From Neonectria sp. B-13 (lineage: Eukaryota; Ascomycota; Sordariomycetes; Hypocreales; Nectriaceae), in assembly GCA_002682825.1 (NCBI GenBank), contig NOKP01000007.1, positions 682,001 to 746,000 on the forward strand: a stretch of DNA of 64,000 bases, in the 5' to 3' direction. Below, piece after piece: positions 1 to 11,676 of the stretch. Numbering within the stretch: the stretch's first letter is position 1; each line of letters begins with the position of its first letter. The position numbers were made by a program, and so were the translations under genes. The notes under the pieces were generated by a model. It saw only the letters and a list, made by a program, of their open reading frames with translations, searched no databases and was not told where the DNA came from.

Positions 1-190
1 GATACAGAGATGGCTGCCACTCGTGGACAGGGACAGGCACATCGTACAAAGGACACCCCCACGTGCTGCGAGAGCAGCCATTGCCATTGCCTCGTTCCGG
101 CATTTCGGTTGACGTTTCGGCATCCCATCGTCATCTCGTCGGTACAGATCGCGTCGATTTGGATGACCAGGTCGGGTCGAGGTGAGGTGT

Positions 191-982
191 TTACTTGAGC
201 TTGGCCCAGAGCTTGGGGGCAGCGCAAGCGGTGGCGCAGTGGGCGAGGTGGAAAACTGTCCTCGGGTTAGCTCAATGTTCAAATGGCTGTCAGTGGGAAA
301 AGAAGACGTTGCTGCGGTCATGGCGACTCGGAAAGCGACGCAATCTGGGATGTCAGGTAGCACGTACACTCCTCAACGCAGTCCTCTTGGGCACTGCCCT
401 CACTCTCCTGTTGCTGGACACGCTCGACGCACTCGTCGAAGTGGTGCTTGGCAGGGTGGCACTGAGCAGAGTTCTTGCACTCTGTTGTTCTTGTCGTCAG
501 CATAACTCGCTCAATGAGCATCCCAAACCACCGTATCTAGATAGCTCAGAGCGATGGGGCCTAAATCACTCGTTGTGGTCGAGATCGAGATATTGGGTCG
601 GAGTGGCGCGGGAACGCGGGTAGAGTAGGGGATAACGGACCTTCCTCAAGCTGTTCCTTGGGGTCATGAGGCTCGTCGTCATCCTCCTCCTCTTCCTCCT
701 CCTCCTCCTCCTCCTCGTCAGCGTCCTCCTTGGACTCAGACTCGGTCTTCTCCTCCTATTGCATTCGTCAGCATCGTTCGATGGCGATTGTGTGATGATC
801 GATGGGTTCGCGGAGGGCTCGGGCGCGCCCCAATTGCTTCCGTCGGTCGGCGGGAGGGAAGAAATCTGCGCCTAAAAACAAAAAGAGTCTCATACCTTGT
901 CCTCAGCAGGAGCCTCGGCCTCCACGACGCTCCATGGCGTCACGGCCTCGACAATGTCCGAAAAGGCGTCCCAGATACCCAT
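191..982 (-). CDS. QCR6: Cytochrome b-c1 complex subunit 6 (hinge protein)
   Basis: Small acidic subunit of mitochondrial respiratory complex III that helps dock cytochrome c to cytochrome c1. I assembled four exons: 982-896, 755-641, 481-368 and 255-191, giving 126 residues. The start MGIWDAFSDIVEAVTPW is followed by a run of about 25 Glu/Asp residues (exon 2). The typical hinge core comes next: ECKNSAQCHPAKHHFDECV, then EDCVEEFFHLAHCATACAAP, ending in KLWAKLK. The paired cysteines that form the two disulfides of the family are all present. Phases agree at every junction (GTATGA, GTCCGT and GTACGT donors; AATAG, ACAG and ACAG acceptors). The exons are too short to stand out individually, so the gene is easy to miss. 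The acidic run is encoded by a GAG/GAA microsatellite-like tract (about 675-717). Family assignment is near certain; the exact first exon is slightly less so. Confidence 0.93.
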
Positions 983-1599
983 TGCGACAGGCGGAAGAAT
1001 TCACAATGACGAGTGGTGATTTCGATTGAGGTATCGTTCCTGATCGTAAGAGGTCGGAAGCTCTCGGCCAGAGGCACGGGAATGAAAACTGATGCGGAAT
1101 TGAGGCATTTTGATTGGTCCTGCCCAGCCGGTTCCAGTCACGAATTCTCGCACGTGACGAACTCGTCCGAGTGCTTCCTGTCTTCCGGATTTGATTAGGT
1201 AAGGCAACCAGCAGGTATCTCGAGCCGGAATTCAGCCGCATTACGCTTTGATGCTTTGTCGCCAAGAGTTCTTTACACATAGAAGACACCAACATCCACA
1301 GTAGTCACTCAGCATGAAGCAATAATGAAAATCTTTGTTCTAGTCTCATATGTGTATCGTGAAGCCCTTTTGCGAGCGCCAAATGCCAGCCAACCGCCAA
1401 TTTATCAAACCAAGTTCTAGAAAATGATCGTCCGTTACAGTGCATGAAGAAAGGCCGACAGGATCCCGGTCACAGCAGGAGGAGGAAGGGATTGGGGGTT
1501 TCAATATGGTGAAGATTGCCTCGCGAAGATTAGTGTCCGGAACCATGACCTCGGTTACACGGACCGCCTCCACTCGCGTGATCAGCAAGTGCTGCAAGG
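983..1599. other. Intergenic region between QCR6 and the WBP2-like gene
   Basis: About 600 bp holding the QCR6 promoter and the 3' end of the WBP2-like transcript, both on the minus strand. I see no conserved coding signal. Confidence 0.5.
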
Positions 1600-2462
1600 T
1601 CAACCTTCGCGATCATCTTCCCCTCTATCGATTTCTCCTCGAATATGATCCTCAAGCCGGATGCTTAGTTGCTGAGCTTGGGCCTCATCATAGTCTGGCG
1701 GAGGCTCATCTGGCGCTCTCCGGCTGGTGGTACTATCGGATCGATCATGCCGGATGGTCGACAGGGAACCTTCTGGTGGGGTAGATTGGCTGGCTTGAGC
1801 CTCATATGCCGGCAACGGCTCATCGGGGACGTCAACGCCCGGGCCCATCTCACGACGCATTTCTTGATACTGAAATAGGCGTTCTCGTAGTCGGATGTAT
1901 GCTTCGTTGAAGTCCATCATGCCGCCATCTGAAAAGGTAAATTTGACCTCAACTCGAGGAATGTCTGGAGGAATCCCGCCACCAGACACTGGAATACAAT
2001 CTGACTTCCAAACCCACCCCCACCACATGGATGACGAGGTGGTTGAGTCCTGGAACTTTAGGATCGGGGCGCTAAATGATTCGAATTTGGGCTCCTGGGT
2101 AGGTTTCGATGGTAGGTAGACAATCTGCGGAGGGGGAGTTAACGAATTAGAGTAAGAGGAAAGGGTGCGAGGAAGGACAGAGGGGGGCGAGGGAGAACGG
2201 AGCAGGGGCAACATACTCTCTTATTTGTTAGGAACAGGGTGCCCTTATCACTTTTGCGCTGAAAGGAGGCGCAACGAGCCCTCAGCTCCTGAGGCACTGA
2301 GAGGTCGCATGAAATGCGGGATTCTAGTTTCTGGAGGACGCGCTCGTTGCCGAGCTTGACGAAGCCGCCCTGGTTGAGCATAACCCAGCTATCGGCATTG
2401 TCAGGGTCGATGGGCCGCGAAGGAGGACGGCTCGTGATGAGATAGTCGTGAGGATTGTCCAT
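1600..2462 (-). CDS. GRAM-domain protein, WBP2 (WW-binding protein 2) family
   Basis: Two exons, 2462-2217 and 2124-1600, split by a 92-bp intron (GTATGT...CGCAG), give 256 residues. After MDNPHDYL the protein has a GRAM domain (about residues 25-140) with the typical strand GTLFLTNKR|IVYLPSKP exactly across the splice junction, then FSAPILKFQDS and WWGWVWKSD. A conserved VEVKFTFSDGGMMDFNEAY segment and a Pro-rich tail follow. The tail contains LPAY (in EPLPAYE) and PPDY (in EPPPDYDEAQ), the LPxY/PPxY motifs that bind WW domains such as those of Rsp5/NEDD4 ligases. In animals WBP2 acts as a WW-domain adaptor and transcription co-activator; the fungal role is largely inferred. An in-frame Met further upstream is not needed. 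The junction restores an uninterrupted GRAM fold, so I trust the intron. Confidence 0.85.
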
Positions 2463-4470
2463 CGTCGGGCGGGGTCCATGACTACATGGGCCGGAGATGG
2501 CGGGGCAGTCGACGGACGGACTGGACGGGGTAGAAACGGAGGAGGCACGGAAGCACGGAGGCACGGAGGTGACGGGGGAGGGGTCGTGGTCGGACGGGGG
2601 GTCGGCAACGGCGAGGGGACGATGGAACGTGCGAGAGAGACGGCGGAGGCGGAGACGGAGGCGGAGGCGGAGGTGGAGGGACGGACAAGATACGGAGGAG
2701 AGGACGGAGGTGGATGGAGGGGCAGAAATAGTAACAAGGGAAGAAGGGAGGGCTCGCGAAAGGGAAGGAAGAGGCTCGAGACTCGCGAAGGAGGCTTACT
2801 TTATTGACATTGTCGCGGACAGGGTTCCGACGACCCTAGCTCAAGGACGGATGGCTCCAGGCTCCGTGCCGGCAGGACGTGCGGTGCAGGCAGCTTTTAG
2901 TAGCTCCGAGATCTTGGAGCCTGTGGCCCTGTGGTGCTGTGGCTCCTTGTGGTCCCGTGGGTGGGGTGGGTCGGGTTGGACTTTTGGGCTTGGTGTCAAA
3001 GCTGGCTTGCAAGGCAGCTCGAGGAGAAGTGAGCCAGGAGCGGGTGGCTAGTGGCTGGGAGGCTGGAAGGCTGGAAGCGATGCCGTAACGAGGTGGGGAG
3101 GCAAAGCGGTTGCGTCTCTGGCGGGCGGACGACGGTGGCGCAAAGGCGAGGGGAGACGAGATGGACGAGACGAGACAGGGCGAGACGGGACGAGGTGAGG
3201 CGAGGGGCGAGGGGGCGAGCCAGCAACGGAGCGGAGCGGATGGATGGATGGGATGGATGGTGTGATATCGCAGTAGCAGCAAGCAAGCTGGGAGACAAGC
3301 AAACAAGCGTAGGTAGGTAGGCGGCGAGCGAGGCGAGCAATCAAGCGACAAGCGGCAGTAGGAGGAGCCAGGCGCTGGAAAGGCTGGAGGTAAGGTAAGG
3401 TAAGGTAAGGTAAGGTAAGGTAGGTAGGTGGAGGAGTCAGTTCTGGATCCTGGGTGCTGGGTCCTAGGTCTTGGATCCTGCGTCTCGGGTCTGAGTCCTG
3501 GGGCGGCCTTGACGGCGGGTGACGACGGTACACGGGAGACGGAACGGCGATGGACGGATGAGGGGTCGGACGAGGGGTCGAGGGGCCAAAGAAAATATTA
3601 GGTGGTGGGATGGGATAAGATGGGAAGAGAGATCGGAGCACAGTGTGATGTGATGGATGCAGCGATCCGGAGGGAGTTGGGTTGGGCGCAGCTTTGGATT
3701 TTTCTGGCCGAGTGGGTTTCTGCCGCCGCCTCCCGTCTTCGTGCGAAGTATCTTCGTACTTCGTACAGTGCTGCGTCAGGTTGCAGACTGCTAGTAGGTA
3801 GTAAGTAGTAGTACTACTAGACTGGCCTACCGTGCGTTGGGCTGAGCTGCCTTGCCTTGCCTGCAAGAGTGTGGGCTGCTGCTGTTCGCTGTTGGTCTGA
3901 GCTGCCTGCTGGCTGGGATAGGCTGGCCGAGGACCTGGGGGAGCTGTGTGGAATGGAAGCCCGAGCCTAAAGTACCCCTCCAGTGACGCGCCCACCAAAA
4001 ACACCCAGGTCGGTACTTCATACCCAAAACCCCCCCAAGAGCCGCTGCCGCTGCAGTGCGCGCCGCCCAGAAAGACACCGTCGATCTGTAAACCTGAACC
4101 TGGTTGACGGGTGGCTCCAAGGGGGTTCCAAAGGGGTCCAGCAGGGTCCCGGCAGTCTACGAAGTACAAGGCTCTCAGAAGTCCCAGCGGGGGATTGCGC
4201 TGCGGCACGTACGTGCTTGCGACGAGCAACCCGTGATTTCTGATACAGGCCTCCTCCCACTTGCCTCCTCCCACTTGCCTCCAACTTGCCTCCCACTTCA
4301 CTCCCGCTTTCTCTGGCCACAATCCACAATGTAACAATGATGACGATTCCGCTCGTTCCAAAAACCCTACTACTAGGTGACCAATGAATACCTTCGCTGT
4401 TCGATGGGGCCTTGCGCCGCCGGGCTGCCCTCCACGTGCCGCAGGTACCAGGTACTGTAGCACGGTACTA
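2463..4470. other. Intergenic, purine-rich (plus strand) promoter-side DNA
   Basis: This lies upstream of the WBP2-like gene. It is dominated by GGA/GGC-rich tracts (for example 2640-2690), GGATGGATGG runs (3236-3262), the GGTAA array and CCTCCTCCCACTTG-type repeats near 4249-4300. Long open frames here are low-complexity and I do not treat them as genes. Confidence 0.5.
3389..3431. repeat. (GGTAA)n short tandem array
   Basis: About six consecutive GGTAA/TAAGG pentamers followed by TAGGTAGG. Related but interrupted GGTAAGGCAAGG units recur at about 5214-5247, and (GGTA)/(TACC) tetramers occur near 3310-3322 and 6590-6616. Confidence 0.85.
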
Positions 4471-7400
4471 GTATGATCGCAACTGGGAAGACAGTAGACC
4501 AGATAGATACCTTGCCGGCCTCACAGCAGGCACAGCCGCCTCGACTGGCTTATATGTAGCCTGGGCTGCCCATGGCATGTGATGCTTGTGAGCTGCCCGA
4601 AGGAGCAACATGATAGAACCGTCGAAGGTGCACTGGTATTCCAGACTCCCATGGATCATGTCGTCCGTCACCGAGACACCACCACACCACTAGTCTACTT
4701 ACTCGACTGTATAGTGAGTGACCTATCCGGACACTAACCACCTACGAACTTATCCACAAGCTACTAGATGCATTCGCACTGATTAGTCTCACGCGCTCAC
4801 CTTCTCACATCGTCAATTTCGGCTCCATCTCACCACAATGCGTACTATTTCTACGCTTTCCCCTCTCAACTCTGAGCGGCCCCTGCGGCCGACCCCTCCT
4901 CCGTCTCTGTCCTCGTCCCCTCTTTCCTTTCCCCTCCTACATACATGTACGGAGTACGGTGTCTTGCTACTTCGTAGGGGGGAGCCCGGCACTTTTAGGT
5001 GATGATCCGCGGTTTCCGGTCCAGGTCCTGGAGGGTCTGTCGAAAGAGACGCGATACGGCTAAGTTTGACGACGACGACGACGACAAGGACGACAACCAA
5101 CTGCCACCCCCAACAACAAGCCCCTCCCTGTATGGCCCTCCATGCACGAATATGGCCCCTCATGTATGCTACTCCCTCCATGTAGACACTATGTCCTCTC
5201 CAGGTAAGGTCTTCAGGTAAGGTAAGGCAAGGTAGGTAAGGCAAGGTATGTCCCATCCATGTCCGCCTCCTCTCCATACCTTGCACGGCATGACCCGAAA
5301 CCGTGGACCCTTCCTCCAGTCCCTTCCTTCAAGTCCTACAAAGTCCCGGAGCAAGTATTGAGACCCCAACTACCGTTTGAGGTAAAGGAGATGACCTCTC
5401 TGGCAAAGTGACCTGTCACCCATCAGTCGAACCGCTGATCTTGGCCGTCGTCTTCTTAGCGGCAAAACTTTTAGTCCGGAGCCCACCTCAGGTTATCCAG
5501 CGCCCAGTGCCTAGAACTTTCAGAGGGGTCGGTCCCCTCTTCAACTCCATCCCTAGCGATAGTAGCGGGTGATAATGCAGCCAGGCGCGCATAGCTTGGG
5601 GCCAGCGTGAACTTGCAACCCGGCACCACAGTCCTACGAATCATGGTGTTGCGCCGGGAGGGGTATGCTTCCATCTTCTCCCAGACCAAGTAGTTATGGC
5701 ATGCATGGTCCTAGTCTGCATTGGCCTGGGCTGCCCGGATCCCAGCATCGAGGTTGGCCGTTGACCGGGCCCTAAACGACCGGGAAAGTCGGGTTGATGA
5801 CTGTCCTGTCCTGTCCTGTCCCGTCCGTCGACGGTCCAACCGTCCGACGGTCCAACAAGCGAGCGATCGCGCGCCGTGCTACCTTCCGAGGCGGGACTTT
5901 GTGGTTCGTCCCGCCCAGGGTTGTCATGCAGAGGGAATTTGACGTGGTGATCACTGATCAATCTCCGCTCCGTGAGCGGATACGGCTCCTCCTGCTCTTC
6001 TTTTTCTCTTCCTCCGAGGCTTTAGTTATCCTACTGTTCTAATTATCCCCATTCAGCAAACTTATCAGGGATACTCAAGAATCAAGACTCTCTCTCCCAT
6101 TCGAGACAGGTTTCACAAAATACCACCACCACTACCACCACACTTGCAAACCCCCCCACGGCACATGGCCCGGTCCACAAGTCCCATCGTCCACCGTTCT
6201 GCGGCTGGCTTACGGCCCCGCCCCGCTCCGCAGCCATGATAAACTAGAATGACCCAAATGCCTGGAAGCAGTCAAGAACAGCTGATGCTGGCAGCATGGG
6301 CACGCTACTGCTGTACCGCAGCGTTCGGGCCATTGTTCCAGTGCATTAAGTCGTCCCAAGCCGAGCGACGTCTCTGAATCAAGCAGCATGGATGCATTCT
6401 TCAACAACGAACGCTTGTAAGGGCACCTGGCGTTGATACTTGGCACTGCTACTTGGCACTGTATGTTTCGTATTCTAACCAATTCTAGCAACCCGTTGGG
6501 TTCTATCTGCACTGCCGTCCAAGCCTTTTCGACGCAAGTCTGCATGCATGTCCTCTCACTTAATCGAGCAATCGGCCTCGTCTGGCAACCTACCGACCTA
6601 CCAACCGACCTACCTACATAGTACATCCCTACCTTTAGTCAAGGTGCTCAACCCTCCTACGTGTCAATGCAGCAGCACAATGAGGTAGAAACTCCCCTGG
6701 ATGTTGGTTCTGGAAGGTACCTGGCAACCAAGCCACTTCCATTCCCAGACCCGGACCCGAAATCTCAAAGGATGAGCTTCCTTGCCAGATCGATGCAGTC
6801 CGAATATCTACCGAAGGTACTTCGTAGTCTGACTACTAAGTAGTAGCCGCTCAATGGCATACGGGTACGACAGGACATTACGAATACATCCAGCTACTGT
6901 TGTGCTCCTCAACTTTCCTAAACACCGACGGGAAGACATCTTCTCTCCCAAACCTTACCTCGACACAACCTCCATGACTCGACATCGGGTGCCCGCCGAC
7001 AGCCAACCACAATCGCGACAACCCTAACAGGAAACTCATCGCGACACTCAAAAGATACTCTTCTCTCGCATCACAGCCCTTGTCCCGGAACCACCCCGGG
7101 CAAGCCACGTCCCTGCTCACCGGCTGTAGCCTCCCCGTCACCGACTCATACCGGGACTAGAATTGATAGCCACCGGACCATGCATGGCAGCAGAAACCAC
7201 CAACAGACCAAGCTACCCACCCGCTTTCTTGTGAGACCCGAGCTCGCTCATGACGTCGCTTGTTGACTCTTCTCTCCCCATCGCCAACCTACTCGTGCTG
7301 CTTGCTCGCGCTGTGCTCCCTGCTCCACCATGCAAATGCCGGGCCCCACGCACCACTGCACGCTCAATGAACGGGTCAATGGATGCTCAGCTTGCGGCCA

Positions 7401-8080
7401 ATCCGCGCGCATCGAGGGCAGAGCGGACTGCTTGGAACCGACGCGATCCCATGTTGAGAGCCGGAGAGACAGCCATGTCTCACTCCCCCGTGGTCTTGAT
7501 CCACGGATTCGGGCCCAATGGCATGTACGCCTGCGAATAAACCCTGCAACGACTACCAAACTAGCAACATACCTTGTTCAGCCATCATCGCGCCGACCAT
7601 CGGCTCCATCACTTTCCAGAGCACTCCGTACCTTGGTCGCTTATCCTCTCTGATGTAACATCTTGCCTCCATTCATGAGAGAGTACTTTGAACAGGTGCT
7701 TTGGGAAGACCAGACTATCTATTAAAGATCAAGAAACTCCAGCTCAAGAGAGAGCAGAGCAGGCTAAATTCCTACTACTACTTACTTCGTACGAACAATC
7801 CCACAACCGCAGTTTGTTTTCCCATCGCCCCTCTTTCCCACAACATCTCCGGAAGCTGAACTTCCGTGAACCTGCCCCAGAGCATTTGCTGACTCCCCGT
7901 CGTGAGGGTAATACCCGGATCCAGCGAGCGCACCGGCCGGTGATCTGAAGGTCTTCGGCCCGCATTGCGCGACTCTGCAAATGCAATGCAAATGAGCAAG
8001 TTTTGGCGCGAGGTCTGAAAGGTCAAGAGAGATCTCTGCATGATAGGATGGCGGGCCGACCCTACCGTTCTTGACCTCAT
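4471..8080. other. Gene-poor intergenic region
   Basis: I found no open frame with recognisable protein features on either strand. The stretch carries scattered TACTTCGTAC-like palindromes (about 4935-4976, 6817-6826, 7784-7794), a (GAC)n run near 5068-5085 and an interrupted GGTAAGG array at 5214-5247. A short peptide around 7480-7540 resembles the start of an alpha/beta hydrolase (VVLIHGFG) but stops at once. Confidence 0.4.
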
Positions 8081-10395
8081 TCTCCAGTAGGATATCAGTA
8101 CTCCACAATCAATATATTGTCAATTAATTGATATAGACAAAAGTCCCGATGCAAGCTACACCCATCCGCCTTTGGATTGATGGCAAAAGATGACGTTATT
8201 CTTTTGACTAAAATCAACCGTTGACAAGAGGATCGGGCGCTATACCTTTTAGCATGTGAATTCTGATGAATCATTGCTTCCACACCATTCTGTTTCTCTA
8301 AATGTAGATCCGATTCCCGTCTGGGACCATGGCCTCGATCGACTACACAGGCTGACTGGTTGGATGTGAGCCGGGGTCGACGCTCAGCGTCAGATTGGTC
8401 GTGACGTGGTGTTGCAACGTTACAGTAACCCTAAATTTGGCATCGATCAAGGAATAGTCCCTATTTCCAGGAAAGATAAACAGGCTTTTTTTCTTTTTCG
8501 TCCAAAAACGGAAAAGAAAGAACTCACATCGCCAACATTACATCACGAGTGCACATGTAATACTCAAACTACTTTAACAATTGAGGGGATGAATAGAGGT
8601 GTTGAAACGATGGGGAATTTTTATTTCTGATCCACGGGCTTTCTAGTCCTTCTCGATAAGTACCTTTGTCTTCCGAGACAGTGGCTTGCATAGAGCGTCT
8701 AATTAGATGCAGTGAGTCTCGTTGGTCCAAGGGACACAAGGGCAAAATAGAACATCTAATGAAAGATACCAGCATAGCTTCAAGTATCGGGAGGTTACTT
8801 CATATCTACATAGAAACTTTTAGAAGTTGTCGTAATTGTGTTGATTTTCCAGCATTAATCCTACCCTTGGGTCGCGGAGTACACTAAAGATCCCGAGTGG
8901 CTTGTCGTGTTTGGTACAATTCTAGTTTGGACACAGTCTTGATTTGGCCTCGAAATGCATCGACTTTTTGCCGACCTAAGCATTCAGATTCTGTTGTCGC
9001 GCCTTTTCCTCTTTGGTTACTTTAGAGAAGGCGTATGTTGGAAGAGATATAAAGGAAGAAACGACGCTCTACAACGGGCGGAAGGGGAGGTTGACCTCAA
9101 CCTACGACGAATCAAAGCGCTTGAGAAAAAAACGTATTTGTCTTTCTTCTTGAAGTGGAAAGCATTCCGATATCTTACCATTGAAAATTATCTCTAAACA
9201 GTGTTTCTTCCATTTTTGTGTCTCCAGGTTTCATACAAATCGAAAACGAATTGAACAACATCCGGTTCACGCCGCCGGAGAGTTGCTTATTACCCGTAAC
9301 TTGCATCCAGTGTCTGTATTCCGACGGTGAGACTCGGCAGGTGCAATCTGTAATTAAATCCGAACGAAGGAACTGCGTATTTGCGAATCGCGGCCACGAT
9401 AAAGACCTTCAGCAGGGGACCTGGCTGTGCCTAGAGTGTTGGAGATGTCCATGATTCGCTTCTAAGAGCCAAGGACTCGGCATTAGGCTGAGTGAGCGTT
9501 CTGCTGTTGCTCTTGCATGGTCAGTTCTCAAGTGCTAAGCTCTGACTTCGGAATTAGCCAGCATCATATGTGGCATGGTGCAAATGTGATATAGTCGCTG
9601 TTCAGGAGTTCCGGTTTTGAGATGAGTCTCAACTGACACGAGTCCAATTGTGTGATCCATACGGATAAAGGAGCCGGCGGTACTTCTGCCTCTTCTTCGG
9701 TTCGCTTTGTCAAACTGGCCAAGAGTAATATTTAGCCGAGACACATGCAGTGGTTCCCGTTATGGTCAACGTAGGAGTAAGCGAGGCGCCATTATCATCG
9801 GAACTAGTCCTCAAGGATATATGATCATGTCATTACAAGACAGCATATTAAACTACACATGCATGTGGTACAAATCAAGAGACACCTACTCTAGATGGGC
9901 AAAGCATTTCCATAAAGTTGGCCAACTTCATCTGAAGAACAGCAGGGGTATAGAGAGCCGGGGAAGAGGAAGGTGAATGCAAGGGATGCACTGCCATCAA
10001 GAGCGGATTGCCAATTGTTGGCGCTAACGCAGGCCAGGAACTGAGCCCAAGGACGGCATGAGTAGACTACTAACTTATTCCATCGAAAGCAGTAGATTGA
10101 CTCCCTTGTTCGTCTGCCTTGCCCTCCATCGACCCGCACATGGATACTACCCGCAGCCCCACCATCGTCACCCCAGCATGCAGTGGTACCACGCCTGATT
10201 GGACGGCCGGCTCGATGGAGGCTCCCGGAGTCACGGAGCTTGTCCGGGTTCGCATCAACATCGCCAAAACACCACATCCGCGTCCTCTTTCACTGACGAG
10301 AAGCAGACCCTCATAGTTCCTCTTCTCACTCACCGACTTCTCCCCTTGCGCGCCTCCTGATTCGCAAGTGCAACTGCCGACCAAGTTCTGACGTC
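8081..10395. other. AT-rich island and RraA-like gene promoter
   Basis: Base composition turns clearly AT-rich from about 8100 to 9900 compared with both flanks. Two adjacent plus-strand open frames (8955-9197 and about 9218-9454) are the only coding hints. The second is Cys-containing (CIQC, CLEC, WRC). They show no family I recognise and no firm splice link. The last 400 bp or so are the promoter of the following gene. Confidence 0.4.
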
Positions 10396-11148
10396 ATGGC
10401 CGACGACCAGATAGTAGCCAAGCTCCAGCAGTACAGCGCGTGCGACATCTCAGACGCCCTGCTCAGGCTGAAGGTTCCCGGCGCCGGTTTCGTTGCTGAC
10501 CTCAGTTTGCTCAGCCCGCCGGATGGCGACCCGGCGTCGGTGACGGTTGCCCCCGTCTCAACCGTCCTGTTCGCCGCCAAGGGCCACGACCTCGCCGAGC
10601 CCGCGGCCAACATCCCCAAGGGCGTCCACTGGGCGGACCTGACGCTGCCGGGAACCGTGGTGGTGCTCCAGCAGCCCGAGGGCCAGAAGAACGCCATCTG
10701 CGGGGGCATCATGGCAGTTCGCATGAAGGTCTGCCAAGCCAAGGGCATCGTCGTGGCCGGTCGGGCGAGGGACATTGGCGAATTGAAGAGCACCGGCCTC
10801 CCCGTGAGTCCTCCGCAAACCGCCCTCCGGTGACCCTGTCAACCCGTCCGAAAGCCTAAGACAGACTCGCAGATCTGGGCCCGTGGGCTCTCCACCGTCG
10901 GTGTTGGTGGCGGCAGCGTCCCCTGGGCCACGCAGGTGCCTCTGGATATCGACGGCACCCTCATTTCTCCGGGCGACCTAGCCTTTAGCGATCCAATCAA
11001 TGGGGTCGTCGTCATCCCGAAGGACAAGGTCTCTGCCGTGCTGGAGCTGCTCCCACGGTTGACGGCCGCCGACGACAGGGTTAAGGAGGATGTTCTCAAG
11101 GGTGTGACGGTCCACGAGGCCTTCAAGCGGCACCGGAGCAATCTCTGA
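10396..11148 (+). CDS. RraA-like / 4-hydroxy-4-methyl-2-oxoglutarate aldolase family protein
   Basis: Two exons, 10396-10803 and 10873-11148 (69-bp intron, GTGAGT...CGCAG), give 227 residues. The protein is one RraA-like domain: ACDISDALLRL near residue 15, CGGIMAVRMK at 102-111, and the signature GIVVAGRARDIGE around 117-129 with the Arg-Asp pair used for metal and substrate binding in HMG/CHA aldolases. VPLDIDGTLISPGD and DPINGVVVIPKD follow in exon 2. Bacterial RraA regulates RNase E, whereas members keeping the G...R.RD motif are class II aldolases or oxaloacetate decarboxylases, so an aldolase or decarboxylase role in the cytosol is the better inference. The substrate cannot be told from sequence. 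The ATG sits just after a pyrimidine-rich leader. Confidence 0.85.
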
Positions 11149-11676
11149 CTGGCAAGCATGGATCATGTGCGATTGGGATGACTTCCGAAAACGTGGCTGT
11201 CAGAATTGCGGGTTGTTACATGTCGAAAGATGACGGGCTTGTTCGGGCTTTCGGCTCGATGACACCCGGCTCTTCACTCGCTTCACGCGCAGTTCGACCC
11301 TGGAAACTCCGAAGCACTGGGACCTTGATTGAGTACGGATACAGGCCCTCATTGCGTACATCGAAAGCGAGGGCAACTGAAAACATCCCTTGGAGACGGC
11401 TGGAAGACATTCACGATCCTCTTTGAATGCAACTCCATGTTGTCATTAATTCATTAACATGCCATCATAAAGCAGTACTGCGGCCATGACTACCATCAAT
11501 GGGCCCGTGATTTCCCAAGACCCAAGCAAACCCGATAGACAAAATAACAGGAGGAAAGAGAAAAGCAACCTAGTAATCCGGAAATCATGGCGCAGCCTGT
11601 CTCGCCAGCCCACGGCAACGCTCTTGGGGGGATAGCGTATCCAACCCCTGCCGCTGAGCACATAAAAAGTACGGTT
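11149..11676. other. Convergent 3' region
   Basis: About 530 bp between the stops of two convergent genes. It presumably holds both 3' UTRs. I see no further gene. Confidence 0.5.

Noticed and set aside
666..875. Leu-rich plus-strand frame
   Set aside because: Antisense to the Glu-run exon of QCR6.
3048..4463. 471-residue minus-strand open frame
   Set aside because: Composition is Pro/Ser/Arg-rich and driven by repeats (including translated GGTAA array). No conserved motif.
7441..7540. Peptide SHSPVVLIHGFGPNG resembling an alpha/beta hydrolase start
   Set aside because: It stops ten residues later and no continuation with a nucleophile elbow could be found in any frame within the next kilobase.
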